Source of the DNA: Candidatus Methylomicrobium oryzae
GTDB lineage: Bacteria > Pseudomonadota > Gammaproteobacteria > Methylococcales > Methylomonadaceae
Assembly (NCBI RefSeq): GCF_016745425.1
Contig: NZ_JAERVK010000005.1
Span: 1 to 64,000 of the forward strand
Direction: 5' to 3'
Length of the DNA: 64,000 nucleotides
The translations under genes and the position numbers were made by a program. The notes under the pieces are model-generated. The model worked only from the letters and a program-made list of their open reading frames with translations, searched no databases and was not told the origin of the DNA. Each line of letters opens with the position of its first letter. Position 1 is the first letter of the stretch. This document shows, one piece after another, positions 46,736 to 56,888 of this stretch.

Positions 46736-47341
46736 ATGAGCGTTCTAGTTGGTAAACAAGCCCCGGATTTCACCGTTCCCGCCGTGTTAGGCGATGGTCA
46801 AATCGTTGATTCTTTCAGCTTTTCCGAAGCTACTCGCGGCAAATATGCCGTTATCGTCTTCTATCCCCTGGATTTTACGTTCGTTTGCCCCAGCGAATTG
46901 ATCGCGCTGGATCACCGCATCGACGAATTCAAAAGCCGTAACGTGGAAGTGATCGCCGTTTCCATCGACTCGCATTTCACTCATAATGCGTGGCGTAACA
47001 CCCCGGTCGGCAAAGGCGGCATCGGTCCGGTCCGTTACACGATGGCGGCCGACATCGCTCACAATATCTGCAAAGATTATGATGTCGAAGCGGAAGGCGT
47101 TGGCGTAGCTTATCGCGGTTCTTTCCTGATCGACAAAAACGGCGTCGTGCGTCATCAAGTGGTCAACGATTTGCCGCTGGGTCGTAACATGGACGAATTG
47201 ATCCGTATGGTCGATGCGCTGCAATTCCACGAAGAGCATGGCGAAGTTTGCCCGGCCGGCTGGAACAAAGGCGATACCGGTATGAATGCAAGCCCTGCCG
47301 GGGTTGCGGAATACCTGGAAAAAAATGCCGAAAAGTTATAA
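46736..47341 (+). CDS. 2-Cys peroxiredoxin (AhpC/Prx1 type)
   Basis: This thiol peroxidase reduces hydrogen peroxide and organic peroxides. The 201-residue protein has peroxidatic Cys51 in DFTFVCPSE and resolving Cys172 in GEVCPAGW, with the typical GG..G and YF-like C-terminal features of sensitive Prx1 enzymes partly present. No AhpF lies beside it, so thioredoxin is the likely reductant. It is followed by an intrinsic terminator. Confidence 0.95.
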   Translation: MSVLVGKQAPDFTVPAVLGDGQIVDSFSFSEATRGKYAVIVFYPLDFTFVCPSELIALDHRIDEFKSRNVEVIAVSIDSHFTHNAWRNTPVGKGGIGPVRYTMAADIAHNICKDYDVEAEGVGVAYRGSFLIDKNGVVRHQVVNDLPLGRNMDELIRMVDALQFHEEHGEVCPAGWNKGDTGMNASPAGVAEYLEKNAEKL

Positions 47342-47354
47342 AGAGTTTTAGAAG

Positions 47355-47377
47355 ACTGCCATAAAGGCAGTTGTTTT
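47355..47377 (+). terminator. Intrinsic terminator of peroxiredoxin gene
   Basis: A 6-bp stem ACTGCC/GGCAGT (47355-47360, 47366-47371) followed by TGTTTT. A second hairpin with 9-bp arms (47379-47387 and 47398-47406) lies just after it and may serve the convergent gene. Confidence 0.65.
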
Positions 47378-47427
47378 CGGGCGCATTGCATCGCTGTAAT
47401 GCGCCCTTGGCAGGCCGGGTCGCAGGA

Positions 47428-47730
47428 TTAGTTGTCGTTGCCCTGCGCCGATTCTTTCGAGGCATTTGCGATCAGCTTCTTGCGAACGAAAATGCTTACA
47501 ATGATGCCGGCGATGGCCGGAATTTGAGTCACCAGAAAAAGTGAAGTCGGGCTTTTGGTCAGCATGTCGCCGATCGGGTGCAGCACCGACAGTTTGACCA
47601 GCCACCAGGTTAGCCAGTAGCCGACCAGTCCTATTACAGCCCATTGCAGCGTCGGCTGTCCTCTTTCTTTCGCGGTTAAATAAAACCAGACCAGAACTGC
47701 CACTCCGGCGAATTTTGCTAGGTATAACAT
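47428..47730 (-). CDS. Small multi-pass membrane protein, unknown
   Basis: This 100-residue protein has three hydrophobic segments (about 2-18, 27-49 and 63-83) and a charged C-terminal tail. No family recognised. It is convergent with the peroxiredoxin gene. Confidence 0.7.
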   Translation of the reverse strand: MLYLAKFAGVAVLVWFYLTAKERGQPTLQWAVIGLVGYWLTWWLVKLSVLHPIGDMLTKSPTSLFLVTQIPAIAGIIVSIFVRKKLIANASKESAQGNDN

Positions 47731-47857
47731 CGTCTCACCTTTTTAGTTCGTTATTTTGATATGCTGCTGCCGGTTTGTCCGGAACGCAGCGATCGGGCGC
47801 TAATCATATTCCATATTCGGCCTTTACGGCATCATTATTAATCGCAAGGTGAGAATT

Positions 47858-49990
47858 ATGAGAAAAACGCAGAAAGTGTTTGCCGTCATCTTGGGCATAT
47901 TGGCGTTATTGCTCGTCTTCGCGATCGCGATCCTGCCGTTTGTTGTCGACCCGAATCAGTTCAAGCCTCTGATAACCGAGGCGATTAGGGAAAAAACCGG
48001 ACGCGAAGTCGAATTTGCCGGCGATTTGCAGCTGTCGGTTTTTCCTTCGACGGGGTTATTGATCGAGCGGATCCGGATCAAAAATGTTCGGGTGTTTCCG
48101 GAAACGGATTTTCTGAGCATCGAGCAGAGCGAAGTTCGGGTCAAATTGTTACCGCTGCTGCTGCAAAAGCGGATTGAAATCGACCGCATCGACCTGCAAG
48201 GTTTACGGCTGCATCTGATCCGTACAGAGGCAGGCCTCAATAATTGGAGTTTTGAGAGGTCTAAAAGCAGTGCGAATGCAGCTGTTCCTTCGGCTCCTCC
48301 GGCGGCGACCGCGCCGCCTCAAGAAGACGCGGGGCTGCAGCTTTTTGCTATCGGCGGCGCCTCGTTGAAAGATTCGGAAATAGTTTGGGACGATCGGCAA
48401 GCCGGCAGATGCCTGGAAATCGACGGGATCAATCTGGATGTGGGGGCTTTCAAGTGGGATCAATTTACCGAGGTGGCGCTGAAGTTCTCGATCCTGGAGC
48501 CGGAATCCGGCTATCAGGATCGGATCGCTTTGCACAGCCGGGCGATGCTCAAGCAGAATCCGGTTGCCGCGAATCTTGCCGGCGCCGAGTTGATATTGAC
48601 TCGGGAGGCGAAGACTCAGCCGGGTAAAGCGTTGGCGGCCAAGTTGACCGCGCCGGAAATTATTTTCGAGAAAGACGCGCAAAAACTCCAGGCTTCCAAC
48701 CTGCATTTCGAGTCGGCTGGCGTGTTAATCGAGTCCAGCTTGAGCGGCGCTAATCTATGGAGCGATCCCGACATCCAGGCCGGCATAGAAGTAGCGGAGC
48801 TCAATCCGCGCGAAGTGTTGCCACGCTTCGGCATTGCGGTTCCGAAATTTCAGGATGCGCTTGCATTTACTCGCTTGCAGGCCGACTTCAACCTGCGCGC
48901 AGCGAAAGATACGCTGGCTATCGGCGCATTCCGCTGCCGCCTGGACGATACGCTGCTGCAAGGCGAGGCGCATCTTGAAGATTGGAAGGCACCGTCGATC
49001 CGTTTTAATTTAACCGGCGATGCGGTCGATGTCGGGCGCTATCTGCCGCCGAGTGAGAAAAAAAACAAGCTGGTCAGCCCGTCCGCGGCGATTGCGGCGG
49101 CGCTTGCGAAGCTGCCGGCGGAGCGGATGCGGAAGCTGGATGCACAAGGCGAGCTGCATTTGCGACACTTGAAAGTAAACGGTATTGCCGCTGACGATCT
49201 GCATTTGCAGTTGGGAGCCCGAGAAGGCGTTATACAAACCCGTCAAGGTATCGGCCGATTTTATGGGGGGCGCTATTCGGGTGGCGTCGATCTCAACGCA
49301 AAAGGCGGCGATACGGCAGTGGCCTTGACCGAAAAGATCGATCGGGTCGATATTGAAGCTATTCTTAAGCTAATCGGGAGTAAAATCGGCATGAGCGGCG
49401 CACTGACCGGCTCGGCGACTTTGCAGGGGCAGGGAAGGGATTTGAAACAGATCAGGCACGGACTGAATGGAAAGCTGGCCTTCGGGGTCAAGGATGGCGC
49501 GATCAGAGATGTGAAGTTCTTGAAAGTCATCAATCAAGGCATCGGTTTGCTCAATCAGGCGCCGCTGCCGGCAGGCTATGGCGACGGGCTGAAGTTTTCC
49601 GAGATATCGGGCTCGGGTTCTCTGGCCGAAAGTATCCTGCGGAGCGACGATCTGCTGGTCAAGGCGCCCTTGTTCCGGATAACCGGCAGCGGTTTTACGA
49701 ATGTCGATACCGGTCTGGCGGATTACCGTTTTGTCACGCACCTCGTTAAGGCGCAGGCGACTGATACCGAGCCGGAAAAATTTCACAGCACGCCGATTGT
49801 GGTGGATATGTCCGGAACGCTGGAAGATCCCCGTTATCGACTGGATATGAAAGCCTTGCTGACCGAGAAGAATAAGGCCAAAATCGAGAAGTTTCTCGAT
49901 AAAAACACGGATAAAATAGACAAATTGAAAGATAAACTGGATAAGAAATTAGGCCCCGGCGTCGGCGATTTACTGGACCGGTTGTTCTAG
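47858..49990 (+). CDS. AsmA-family protein
   Basis: The ATG at 47858 follows AAGGTGAG; a GTG three codons earlier is possible. The 710-residue protein has one N-terminal membrane helix (about 8-28) followed by the AsmA N-domain (FVVDPNQFKPLITEAIREKTGREVEF) and long beta-rich repeats, ending with the AsmA C-domain and a Lys-rich amphipathic tail. AsmA-like proteins form periplasmic bridges or affect outer-membrane lipid and protein assembly. Here, as in many gammaproteobacteria, it precedes mutY. Confidence 0.9.
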   Translation: MRKTQKVFAVILGILALLLVFAIAILPFVVDPNQFKPLITEAIREKTGREVEFAGDLQLSVFPSTGLLIERIRIKNVRVFPETDFLSIEQSEVRVKLLPLLLQKRIEIDRIDLQGLRLHLIRTEAGLNNWSFERSKSSANAAVPSAPPAATAPPQEDAGLQLFAIGGASLKDSEIVWDDRQAGRCLEIDGINLDVGAFKWDQFTEVALKFSILEPESGYQDRIALHSRAMLKQNPVAANLAGAELILTREAKTQPGKALAAKLTAPEIIFEKDAQKLQASNLHFESAGVLIESSLSGANLWSDPDIQAGIEVAELNPREVLPRFGIAVPKFQDALAFTRLQADFNLRAAKDTLAIGAFRCRLDDTLLQGEAHLEDWKAPSIRFNLTGDAVDVGRYLPPSEKKNKLVSPSAAIAAALAKLPAERMRKLDAQGELHLRHLKVNGIAADDLHLQLGAREGVIQTRQGIGRFYGGRYSGGVDLNAKGGDTAVALTEKIDRVDIEAILKLIGSKIGMSGALTGSATLQGQGRDLKQIRHGLNGKLAFGVKDGAIRDVKFLKVINQGIGLLNQAPLPAGYGDGLKFSEISGSGSLAESILRSDDLLVKAPLFRITGSGFTNVDTGLADYRFVTHLVKAQATDTEPEKFHSTPIVVDMSGTLEDPRYRLDMKALLTEKNKAKIEKFLDKNTDKIDKLKDKLDKKLGPGVGDLLDRLF

Positions 49991-49996
49991 TTGCAG

Positions 49997-51073
49997 ATGA
50001 TCCGCGTGAACAATTCGACATTTAACGAGCGCGTACTTGCCTGGTTTGACCTGCATGGACGCAAAGATCTGCCCTGGCAGCAGGACAAGTCGCCCTATCG
50101 GGTCTGGGTTTCCGAGACGATGCTCCAGCAAACCCAGGTGGCCACCGTAATTCCCTATTTCAATGCGTTCATGGACCGATTCCCGACCGTCGAAGCGCTG
50201 GCGGAAGCGGGTATTGACGAGGTATTACGCTATTGGTCCGGATTGGGCTATTATGCGCGGGCCCGTAATTTGCATAAGGCCGCGCTGATTATCGCCGAGC
50301 GGGGAAGTTTTCCCGATACCCTCGAAGAGCTTCAGCAACTGCCCGGGATCGGCCTGTCGACAGCCGGCGCGATCATGAGCATTGCCTATGGCCGCAGCCA
50401 TCCGATCTTGGACGGCAATGTCCGGCGGGTGCTGGCCCGTTACCGGGCCGTATCGGGCTGGCCCGGCGAAGCAAAAGTAAACCGGCGCTTATGGGAGCTC
50501 AGCCGGGCATTGACGCCCGAGCACCGGGCGGCGGATTATACGCAGGCGATCATGGATCTGGGCGCGACGGTCTGTACCCGCAGCCGACCTTCCTGCGGAG
50601 CCTGTCCTGTGAACGCAGACTGTTTGGCGTTCGGGAGAGGGCAGGTGGCCGACTTTCCAGCGCCCAGGCCGGCCAAGACTTTGCCGGTCAAACAGCGGAT
50701 TTTTTTGCTGCTCACCGATAGGCATCGGCAGGTTTTTCTCGAAAAACGTCCGCCGGCCGGAATTTGGGGCGGTTTGTGGTGTCTACCTGAGTTCGAGAAT
50801 CCCGATCAGGCCGTGGCTTGGTGTCTGGACCGTCATTTAGCGGTCATCGAGCAGTATGCGATGGACGGACGGCGTCATACCTTTTCGCATTTTCACCTGG
50901 ATTTTACGCCACTGGTGATTCTGGCTGACGGCATCCCCGCCGGTGTCGGCGAAACAGGATCGGCGATCTGGCATCCGCTTGAGGCGATTGCCAGGCTGGG
51001 TCTGCCCGCGCCGATCAACCTATTGTTGAAACAATATCAAAACCGCGAGGACAAACATGGCAAGACTGGTTAA
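49997..51073 (+). CDS. mutY: A/G-specific adenine glycosylase
   Basis: This enzyme removes adenine paired with 8-oxoguanine. The start is uncertain: ATG 49997 is preferred to a TTG two codons earlier, and no strong ribosome site is seen. The 358-residue protein has catalytic Glu in VSETMLQQTQV, the helix-hairpin-helix LPGIGLSTAGAI, the Asp-containing GNVRRVLAR and the 4Fe-4S Cys cluster CTRSRPSCGACPVNADC. A NUDIX-like C-terminal domain follows for 8-oxoG recognition. It overlaps yggX by 17 bases. Confidence 0.95.
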   Translation: MIRVNNSTFNERVLAWFDLHGRKDLPWQQDKSPYRVWVSETMLQQTQVATVIPYFNAFMDRFPTVEALAEAGIDEVLRYWSGLGYYARARNLHKAALIIAERGSFPDTLEELQQLPGIGLSTAGAIMSIAYGRSHPILDGNVRRVLARYRAVSGWPGEAKVNRRLWELSRALTPEHRAADYTQAIMDLGATVCTRSRPSCGACPVNADCLAFGRGQVADFPAPRPAKTLPVKQRIFLLLTDRHRQVFLEKRPPAGIWGGLWCLPEFENPDQAVAWCLDRHLAVIEQYAMDGRRHTFSHFHLDFTPLVILADGIPAGVGETGSAIWHPLEAIARLGLPAPINLLLKQYQNREDKHGKTG

Positions 51074-51329
51074 ATGCGCAAAATTGGGGATAGAACTGGA
51101 AGGCTTCGACGAGCCGCCGTTTCCGGGTCCCAAAGGGCAGGAAATCTATGAAAAAGTATCGAAACAGGCCTGGCAGCAATGGATCGCCAAACAGACGATG
51201 CTGATCAACGAATACCGCTTGGCCAGCTTCGACCCGAAAGCCAAGGCTTTTCTGGCGCAGGAGCGGGACAGGTTTTTGTTCGAAGGCAACAACGAGATGC
51301 CGGAAGGTTATGTGCCTCCGCAGCCGTGA
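51057..51329 (+). CDS. yggX: Oxidative damage protection protein YggX
   Basis: This 90-residue protein is thought to traffic Fe(II) and protect iron-sulfur clusters. Its N-terminal Cys (LVKCAKLG), the GLDFPPFPG-like segment GFDEPPFPGPKGQEIYE and C-terminal YVPPQ match the family closely. It overlaps mutY, a conserved gammaproteobacterial pair that links iron-sulfur repair with oxidative DNA repair. Confidence 0.96.
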   Translation: MARLVKCAKLGIELEGFDEPPFPGPKGQEIYEKVSKQAWQQWIAKQTMLINEYRLASFDPKAKAFLAQERDRFLFEGNNEMPEGYVPPQP

Positions 51330-51395
51330 GCCGGCGAGTTGGCGCGCCATCCGTATAAGACGGCGCGCTGTATTTAAATGAGATAGAGAAATTGC

Positions 51396-52061
51396 ATGAG
51401 ACTTTTGTTAGTTGAGGATGACGAAATCCTCGGAGAAGGACTGGCGACCGGCCTGAAAATGGAAGGCTATGCGGTCGACTGGTTCACTACCGGAAAGCTT
51501 GCCGAAGAAGCGCTGAAAAATAACCTTTATGAGTTGATCGTGCTGGATTTGGGGTTGCCGGACATGGACGGTATGGACCTGTTGCGCGATCTGCGCAGCC
51601 GCAAGGACGAGACGCCGGTGATGGTATTGACCGCCCGAGACACGGTTCCCGATAGAGTGTCGGGACTCGACAGCGGCGCGGACGACTTCGTGATCAAACC
51701 GTTCGACCTGACCGAAGTCTGCGCCCGTTTGCGCGCGCTGGCCAGACGGCACGAAGGCCGCAGTACGCCGACGATTGAGCATAAAGGGCTGGTGCTGGAT
51801 CCTGCCGCCCACATCGTGACTTATAACAATGAAAGAGTCGACCTGTCGCAGAAAGAGTTCGAAATCCTGAGTTTTCTGATGGGCAACATCGGCCGTGTCG
51901 TCTCGCGGGCGCGCCTGGAAGAGAGCCTGTATTCATGGGACTCCGACATCGAGAGTAATACGGTCGAAGTGCATATTCATTATCTCAGGAAGAAACTCGA
52001 TCCCTCCTTGATTCGGACGGTCAGGGGGGTTGGCTATATCATTGACGCCGAAGAAGGCTGA
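51396..52061 (+). CDS. OmpR-family response regulator (QseB/PmrA-like)
   Basis: This 221-residue protein has a receiver domain with acidic pocket EDD at 7-9, phosphorylation site Asp51 in VLDLGLPDMDG and Lys near 101 (IKPFD). A winged-helix output domain (about 125-220) follows. The stop codon overlaps the start of the kinase by one base, so the pair is co-translated. It is the local partner of the histidine kinase. Confidence 0.95.
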   Translation: MRLLLVEDDEILGEGLATGLKMEGYAVDWFTTGKLAEEALKNNLYELIVLDLGLPDMDGMDLLRDLRSRKDETPVMVLTARDTVPDRVSGLDSGADDFVIKPFDLTEVCARLRALARRHEGRSTPTIEHKGLVLDPAAHIVTYNNERVDLSQKEFEILSFLMGNIGRVVSRARLEESLYSWDSDIESNTVEVHIHYLRKKLDPSLIRTVRGVGYIIDAEEG

Positions 52062-53707
52062 TGAACTACTCCCTACGGCAACTATTGCTGGTATCGCTAC
52101 TGTCGGCAACGATGGTGGTCTGGGGCGTTACCGCTTACTCAAGCTATAAAGCGACCCGTGACGAGGTTGCCAAACTGTTCGATGCGGAACTGGCCCAGTC
52201 CGGTAAAGTCTTGTTGGCTTTTGTGGACAGCCTGCTGCTGGACGGTTCATTGCCCGATTATTGGAAGCAGGGACGACTGGCGCATGGAGGGGAAAAGAGC
52301 TCTTTTACCGAAACGTATAAAAGAAAACTGGCCTATCAGCTCTGGTCCGAAGAAAAGGGCGTGCTGTTGAGCTCCGGCAAAAAACCGGGCCTTCCGGAAG
52401 ACGGCCTGAAGGAAGGCGACCAGGATGGAATGGTATGGCATGTTTTCAACGATTCTCTGAAAGACGATGCGTTTCGCCTGAAGTACGAAAGAAAAGTCGC
52501 CTTTCAGTTATGGTCCAAAGATAAAGGGCTCCTGCTGCGCTCCGAGAGCGCGCCCCAGATCCCATTTACCTTCGCCAAGGAGGGATTCAGCGAGGTGCAA
52601 AGCGAGGGCAGCCTGTGGCATGTCTTCAGTGTGTCGAACAAGACGGGCGATTATGTGATCCATGTCGGTCAGCAGGAAGCGATCCGCCAGCAATTGACCG
52701 ACGAAATCTCCGAACAGCTAGTCACCCAGTTCCTGGTCGGGATGCCCGTGCTGGCGCTGGTGATCTGGTTTATCATCGGCAATGCGCTGGCGCCGATGAA
52801 TCAATTGCAAAAAGCGCTGGCGCAGCGCGAAGTCAGCTACCTCAAACCTTTGTCGGTCGACAATCTGCCGAATGAGCTGGTGCCGATGGTGAATGCGCTG
52901 AACAGCCTCTTCGCTCAGCTTGAGCAAGCTTTCGAGCATGAGCGCCGCTTTACCGCCGATGCTTCCCATGAGCTGAGAACGCCGCTGGCGGGGCTTCTGA
53001 CGCAGGTGCAGGTTGCGCTGAAAACGCAGGACGAGCAAATCCAGCGCCAGGCTTTGAAAAGGATAGAGCAGGCGGTCAACCGGATGAGCTACATGGTCAA
53101 GCAATTGCTGACCTTCTCGCGGATCGATTCCGGACCCGAATTTCTCGAAAAGACCGGCGTAAAATTGTCCTCCGAGATCATTCAGGTGATCACGGACCTG
53201 GAGCACGACGCCTACAGGAAATCGATCGATGTCGAGTTCATCGAGAAATCTTCCGCCGAAATCATCGGCAATCCGCCCTTGATCAATATCTTGATCCGCA
53301 ATATCGTCGACAATGCGATCAAATACACGCCCGAATACGGCAATATCCGGATCTATCTGACCGACAAGGAAAAGCATGTGGAATTGCGCGTCGAGGATTC
53401 GGGGCCGGGCATCAAGCCCGACGCCTACGAAAAGTCGCTCAAGCGTTTCCACCGTCTGGCCGAAACCGCCAGCGTCGCGCAGGGCACCGGGCTCGGCTTT
53501 TCGATCGCGCAACGGATCGTCGCGATCCACGGCGCCGAATTCAGCCTCGGCGTGTCGGAACTGGACGGTTTGAAGGTGACGGTGCTATTCCCTTATCCGC
53601 GAAGAAAATCCGATAAAGCGGCCGCCCACAAATCGGGCGGCTCGGCGCCGGCGGGCGCACTGCCTAACAAGAAAAGAAACTTCACGGCTCCATCACGACC
53701 GGGTTAA
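52061..53707 (+). CDS. Sensor histidine kinase with duplicated sensor unit
   Basis: This 548-residue membrane kinase has one N-terminal helix (about 8-26) and a second at about 225-240. The phosphorylation motif has His303 in SHELRTPLAG, and N, G1 and G2 boxes (NIVDNAIKYTPE, DSGPGIKP, GTGLGFSIAQ) complete the ATPase domain. Two similar units lie in the periplasmic part: residues 87-129 and 142-189 each run YxRKxAxQLWS-[ED]KG-LL to WHVF. QseC-type kinases have one such unit, so this is an internal duplication. The C-terminus has an extra Ala/Gly/Lys-rich tail. It overlaps the convergent FAH-family gene by 26 bases. Confidence 0.93.
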   Translation: MNYSLRQLLLVSLLSATMVVWGVTAYSSYKATRDEVAKLFDAELAQSGKVLLAFVDSLLLDGSLPDYWKQGRLAHGGEKSSFTETYKRKLAYQLWSEEKGVLLSSGKKPGLPEDGLKEGDQDGMVWHVFNDSLKDDAFRLKYERKVAFQLWSKDKGLLLRSESAPQIPFTFAKEGFSEVQSEGSLWHVFSVSNKTGDYVIHVGQQEAIRQQLTDEISEQLVTQFLVGMPVLALVIWFIIGNALAPMNQLQKALAQREVSYLKPLSVDNLPNELVPMVNALNSLFAQLEQAFEHERRFTADASHELRTPLAGLLTQVQVALKTQDEQIQRQALKRIEQAVNRMSYMVKQLLTFSRIDSGPEFLEKTGVKLSSEIIQVITDLEHDAYRKSIDVEFIEKSSAEIIGNPPLINILIRNIVDNAIKYTPEYGNIRIYLTDKEKHVELRVEDSGPGIKPDAYEKSLKRFHRLAETASVAQGTGLGFSIAQRIVAIHGAEFSLGVSELDGLKVTVLFPYPRRKSDKAAAHKSGGSAPAGALPNKKRNFTAPSRPG

Positions 53708-54536
53708 CCAGCGTGCCGATTCCTTCGATTTCGATTCTGACCGTTTGTCCCGGCTTTAAGTAACCGCGCGGGTACATTTTGACGCCGACGCCGGCCGGCG
53801 TGCCGGTGCTGATTACATCGCCCGGCTCCAGCGTCATCGCCTCGGACAGATAGGCGACCATCTCATAGCAGTTGAACAGCATCTCGCCGGTATTCGCGTT
53901 TTGCCGCAACTCTTCGTCGACCCAAGTTTTCAGCTCCAGGTTGTGGGGGTCGGGGATTTCGTTCGCAGTGACGATCCACGGCCCCAAAGGCCCCGCCGTA
54001 TCGAACGACTTGCCGATCATCATGGTCGGCGAGCGCGCCTGCCAGTCGCGTACGGACACGTCGTTCGCGATCATGAAGCCCGCGATCACTTCATGGGCTT
54101 TTTCGGCCGGCACATGGCGGCAGCGCCGGCCGATCACGAACGCCAGTTCGCCTTCGTAATCGAGCTTGTCCGATACCCGGGGGCGCTGAATCGCATCCCC
54201 GGTCCCGATCACGCAGGTGCTTTGCTTGGTGAAGAAGCTCGGGTACTCGGGCCGGTCCTTGCCGGTTTCGGCGATATGGTCCGCGTAGTTCAGGCTGATC
54301 GCGAGATATTTGCCGGGCCTCTGAATCGGCGCCTCGAGCTTGACATCCCGAAGCGGAATGCGCTGATTGCCGCTGTCGATCAATGCCTGCATCGCTGCGA
54401 GCGCTTCGCTTCCCAAGGCCAGAAAATCGATCATTCGCGGCGGAATGGCGGGATTACCCAGACTGTCGACGACGGTATCGTTAACGACGGCGCCGAGGCG
54501 GGTAGATTGAGCGTGCGTAAAGGTAACCAGTTTCAT
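53682..54536 (-). CDS. Fumarylacetoacetate hydrolase-family protein
   Basis: The start at 54536 gives 284 residues. The C-terminal catalytic domain has the metal site EGELAFVIGRRC and the ANDVSVRDWQ motif of FAHD/5-carboxymethyl-hydroxymuconate isomerase enzymes, and a C-terminal DVISTGTPAGVG loop. These Mg/Mn enzymes cleave or decarboxylate acyl-pyruvates, or hydrate 2-oxo acids. Substrate unknown. It is convergent with the kinase and divergent from rpe. Confidence 0.9.
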   Translation of the reverse strand: MKLVTFTHAQSTRLGAVVNDTVVDSLGNPAIPPRMIDFLALGSEALAAMQALIDSGNQRIPLRDVKLEAPIQRPGKYLAISLNYADHIAETGKDRPEYPSFFTKQSTCVIGTGDAIQRPRVSDKLDYEGELAFVIGRRCRHVPAEKAHEVIAGFMIANDVSVRDWQARSPTMMIGKSFDTAGPLGPWIVTANEIPDPHNLELKTWVDEELRQNANTGEMLFNCYEMVAYLSEAMTLEPGDVISTGTPAGVGVKMYPRGYLKPGQTVRIEIEGIGTLVNPVVMEP

Positions 54537-54603
54537 CGTGAAAATTTTTCCATCACATTGCAAACGGTTATTGTATATCGAAGCCTAGCCGTAAAAAAAA
54601 AGT

Positions 54604-54609
54604 TATAAT
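54604..54609 (+). promoter_or_regulatory. Candidate -10 box of rpe
   Basis: TATAAT stands 38 bases before the rpe ATG. No good -35 at 16-18 bases upstream, so this may need an activator or an extended -10. The ribosome site is GAGGAG before the ATG. Confidence 0.35.
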
Positions 54610-54647
54610 GGGCCGTTTTAACCGAGATTAACCGCGAGGAGACGATA

Positions 54648-55322
54648 ATGAACGAAAACTGGATCGCGCCTTCCATTCTGTCCGCCAATTTCGCCAAATT
54701 GGGCGAGGAAGTGGATAACGTCCTGGCCGCCGGGGCCGACATTGTGCATTTTGACGTGATGGACAACCATTTCGTCCCGAACCTGACCATCGGTCCTCTG
54801 GTTTGCGAGGCGCTCAGAAAACACGGCGTAACCGCCCCGATCGACGTGCACCTGATGATCGAGCCGGTCGACCGGATCATTCCCGATTTCGCGAAAGCCG
54901 GCGCCAGCATCATCACCTTCCATCCGGAAGCGTCCGTGCATATCGACCGCACCCTGCAGCTGATCAAGGACAACGGCTGCAAGGCGGGTCTGGTATTCAA
55001 TCCGGGCACCCCGCTGCATTATCTGGATTACGTGATGGACAAGCTGGACATGATCCTGTTGATGTCGGTCAACCCGGGCTTCGGCGGCCAGTCGTTCATT
55101 CCGTCCGCGTTGACTAAACTGCGCGAAGTGCGCAAGAAAATCGACGACAGCGGTTTGAACATCCGCCTCGAAATCGACGGCGGCGTAAAAACCGAAAACA
55201 TCCGAGAAATCAAGGAAGCGGGCGCCGATACGTTCGTCGCGGGATCCGCGATTTTCGGCAAGCCGGATTACAAGAAGATCATCGACGACATGCGCGCCGA
55301 ACTCGCGAAAGCCGGTAAATAA
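54648..55322 (+). CDS. rpe: Ribulose-phosphate 3-epimerase
   Basis: This enzyme interconverts ribulose and xylulose 5-phosphates, supplying the RuMP cycle acceptor. The 224-residue TIM barrel has the metal-binding His and Asp motifs [30 protein letters not shown] and EIDGGV. It is away from the main RuMP block and precedes trpE by about 80 bases, as rpe does in many bacteria with trp genes. Confidence 0.97.
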   Translation: MNENWIAPSILSANFAKLGEEVDNVLAAGADIVHFDVMDNHFVPNLTIGPLVCEALRKHGVTAPIDVHLMIEPVDRIIPDFAKAGASIITFHPEASVHIDRTLQLIKDNGCKAGLVFNPGTPLHYLDYVMDKLDMILLMSVNPGFGGQSFIPSALTKLREVRKKIDDSGLNIRLEIDGGVKTENIREIKEAGADTFVAGSAIFGKPDYKKIIDDMRAELAKAGK

Positions 55323-55400
55323 AATTTATAGGGCAGGTTGCCGGTCCGCCCTACACTTGTCGTTCATACCGTTGTGCAAAACGCAGTTTGAAGAAACAGA

Positions 55401-56888
55401 ATGACCCCGGAACAATTCAATCAATACGCCCGCCAGGGCTACAACCGCATCCCGGTTAGCCGGGAAGTGCTGGCCGATCTGGATACGCCGCTCAGCGCGT
55501 ACCTGAAATTGGCCGACGGCGCTTATTCCTATCTCTTCGAATCGGTGCACGGCGGCGAGCAATGGGGACGCTATTCGATCATCGGACTGCCCTGCAAAAC
55601 GATCGTCAAAGTGATCGGCAACCGGATCAACCTGGAAAAAAACGGCGAGATCGTCGAAACGGCCGTGCTCGACAATCCGCTGCTCTGGATCGAAGAGTTC
55701 AAGGCACGCTTCAAGGTGCCCGACATCGACGACCTGCCGCGCTTTAACGGCGGCCTGGTCGGCTATTTCGGCTACGAGACGATTTCGTATATCGAACCGC
55801 GGCTCGCCAGCCACGGCAAACCCGATCCGCTCGGTAATCCGGACATCGTGCTGATGGTGTCCGAGGAAATGCTGGTGTTCGACAATCTGTCCGGCAAATT
55901 GCTGCTGCTGACGCATGCGGACCCGGCCGAAGACCTGGCTTACGAGCGGGCGCAGCAGCGCCTGCACGAGTGGTCGATCAAGCTGCGCGAAGTGCAGGCC
56001 AAGCCGGCTAGGCATACCGCGCCCAAAAAGGTCAACGAATCCGATTTCGTCTCCGGCTTTACCCAGCAGGGTTTCGAGGAAGCGGTCTGCAAGGCGAAGG
56101 AATACATTACCGACGGCGACATCATGCAGGTGGTGCTGTCGCAGCGGCTGTCGATTCCGTACACCGCCGCGCCGCTGAACCTGTACCGGGCCTTGCGCTG
56201 CCTGAATCCGTCGCCGTATATGTTCTTCCTGAACCTCGGCGACTTCCATATCGTCGGCTCGTCGCCGGAAATCCTGGTCCGCCTCGAAGACAACATCGTG
56301 ACGGTTCGTCCGATCGCGGGCACCCGCCGCCGCGGCGCGACCCAGGAACAGGATCTGGCGCTCGAAAAAGAACTGTTGGACGATCCGAAAGAAATCGCCG
56401 AACACCTGATGCTGATCGACCTCGGCCGCAACGACACCGGCCGCGTCGCCGAAATCGGCAGTGTGCAGTTGACCGACAAGATGATCGTCGAACGTTACTC
56501 GCACGTGATGCATATCGTCTCGAACGTGATCGGCCGATTGAAACCGGGCAAGAACGCTTTCGACGTACTCGCTGCGACCTTCCCGGCCGGCACCGTCAGC
56601 GGCGCGCCGAAAATCCGCGCGATGGAAATCATCGACGAACTGGAGCCGGTCAAACGCGGCGTCTACTCGGGCGCGGTCGGCTACATCGCCTGGTCCGGCA
56701 ATCTCGACACCGCGATCGCGATCCGCACGGCCGTGATCAAGGACAGCATGCTGCACATCCAGGCCGGCGCCGGCATCGTCTATGACTCGATACCGCGCAA
56801 CGAATGGGACGAAACGATGAACAAGGGCCGGGCGATCTTCCGCGCGGTCAGCATGGCCGAAGCCGGACTCGAAGGAGAAGGAGCATGA
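55401..56888 (+). CDS. trpE: Anthranilate synthase component I
   Basis: This subunit makes anthranilate from chorismate with the glutaminase subunit. The 495-residue protein has the tryptophan-binding LFES-type motif (SYLFESV) and catalytic chorismate-site blocks [21 protein letters not shown] and [11 protein letters not shown]. Length is normal. Its stop overlaps the trpG start. Confidence 0.97.
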   Translation: MTPEQFNQYARQGYNRIPVSREVLADLDTPLSAYLKLADGAYSYLFESVHGGEQWGRYSIIGLPCKTIVKVIGNRINLEKNGEIVETAVLDNPLLWIEEFKARFKVPDIDDLPRFNGGLVGYFGYETISYIEPRLASHGKPDPLGNPDIVLMVSEEMLVFDNLSGKLLLLTHADPAEDLAYERAQQRLHEWSIKLREVQAKPARHTAPKKVNESDFVSGFTQQGFEEAVCKAKEYITDGDIMQVVLSQRLSIPYTAAPLNLYRALRCLNPSPYMFFLNLGDFHIVGSSPEILVRLEDNIVTVRPIAGTRRRGATQEQDLALEKELLDDPKEIAEHLMLIDLGRNDTGRVAEIGSVQLTDKMIVERYSHVMHIVSNVIGRLKPGKNAFDVLAATFPAGTVSGAPKIRAMEIIDELEPVKRGVYSGAVGYIAWSGNLDTAIAIRTAVIKDSMLHIQAGAGIVYDSIPRNEWDETMNKGRAIFRAVSMAEAGLEGEGA

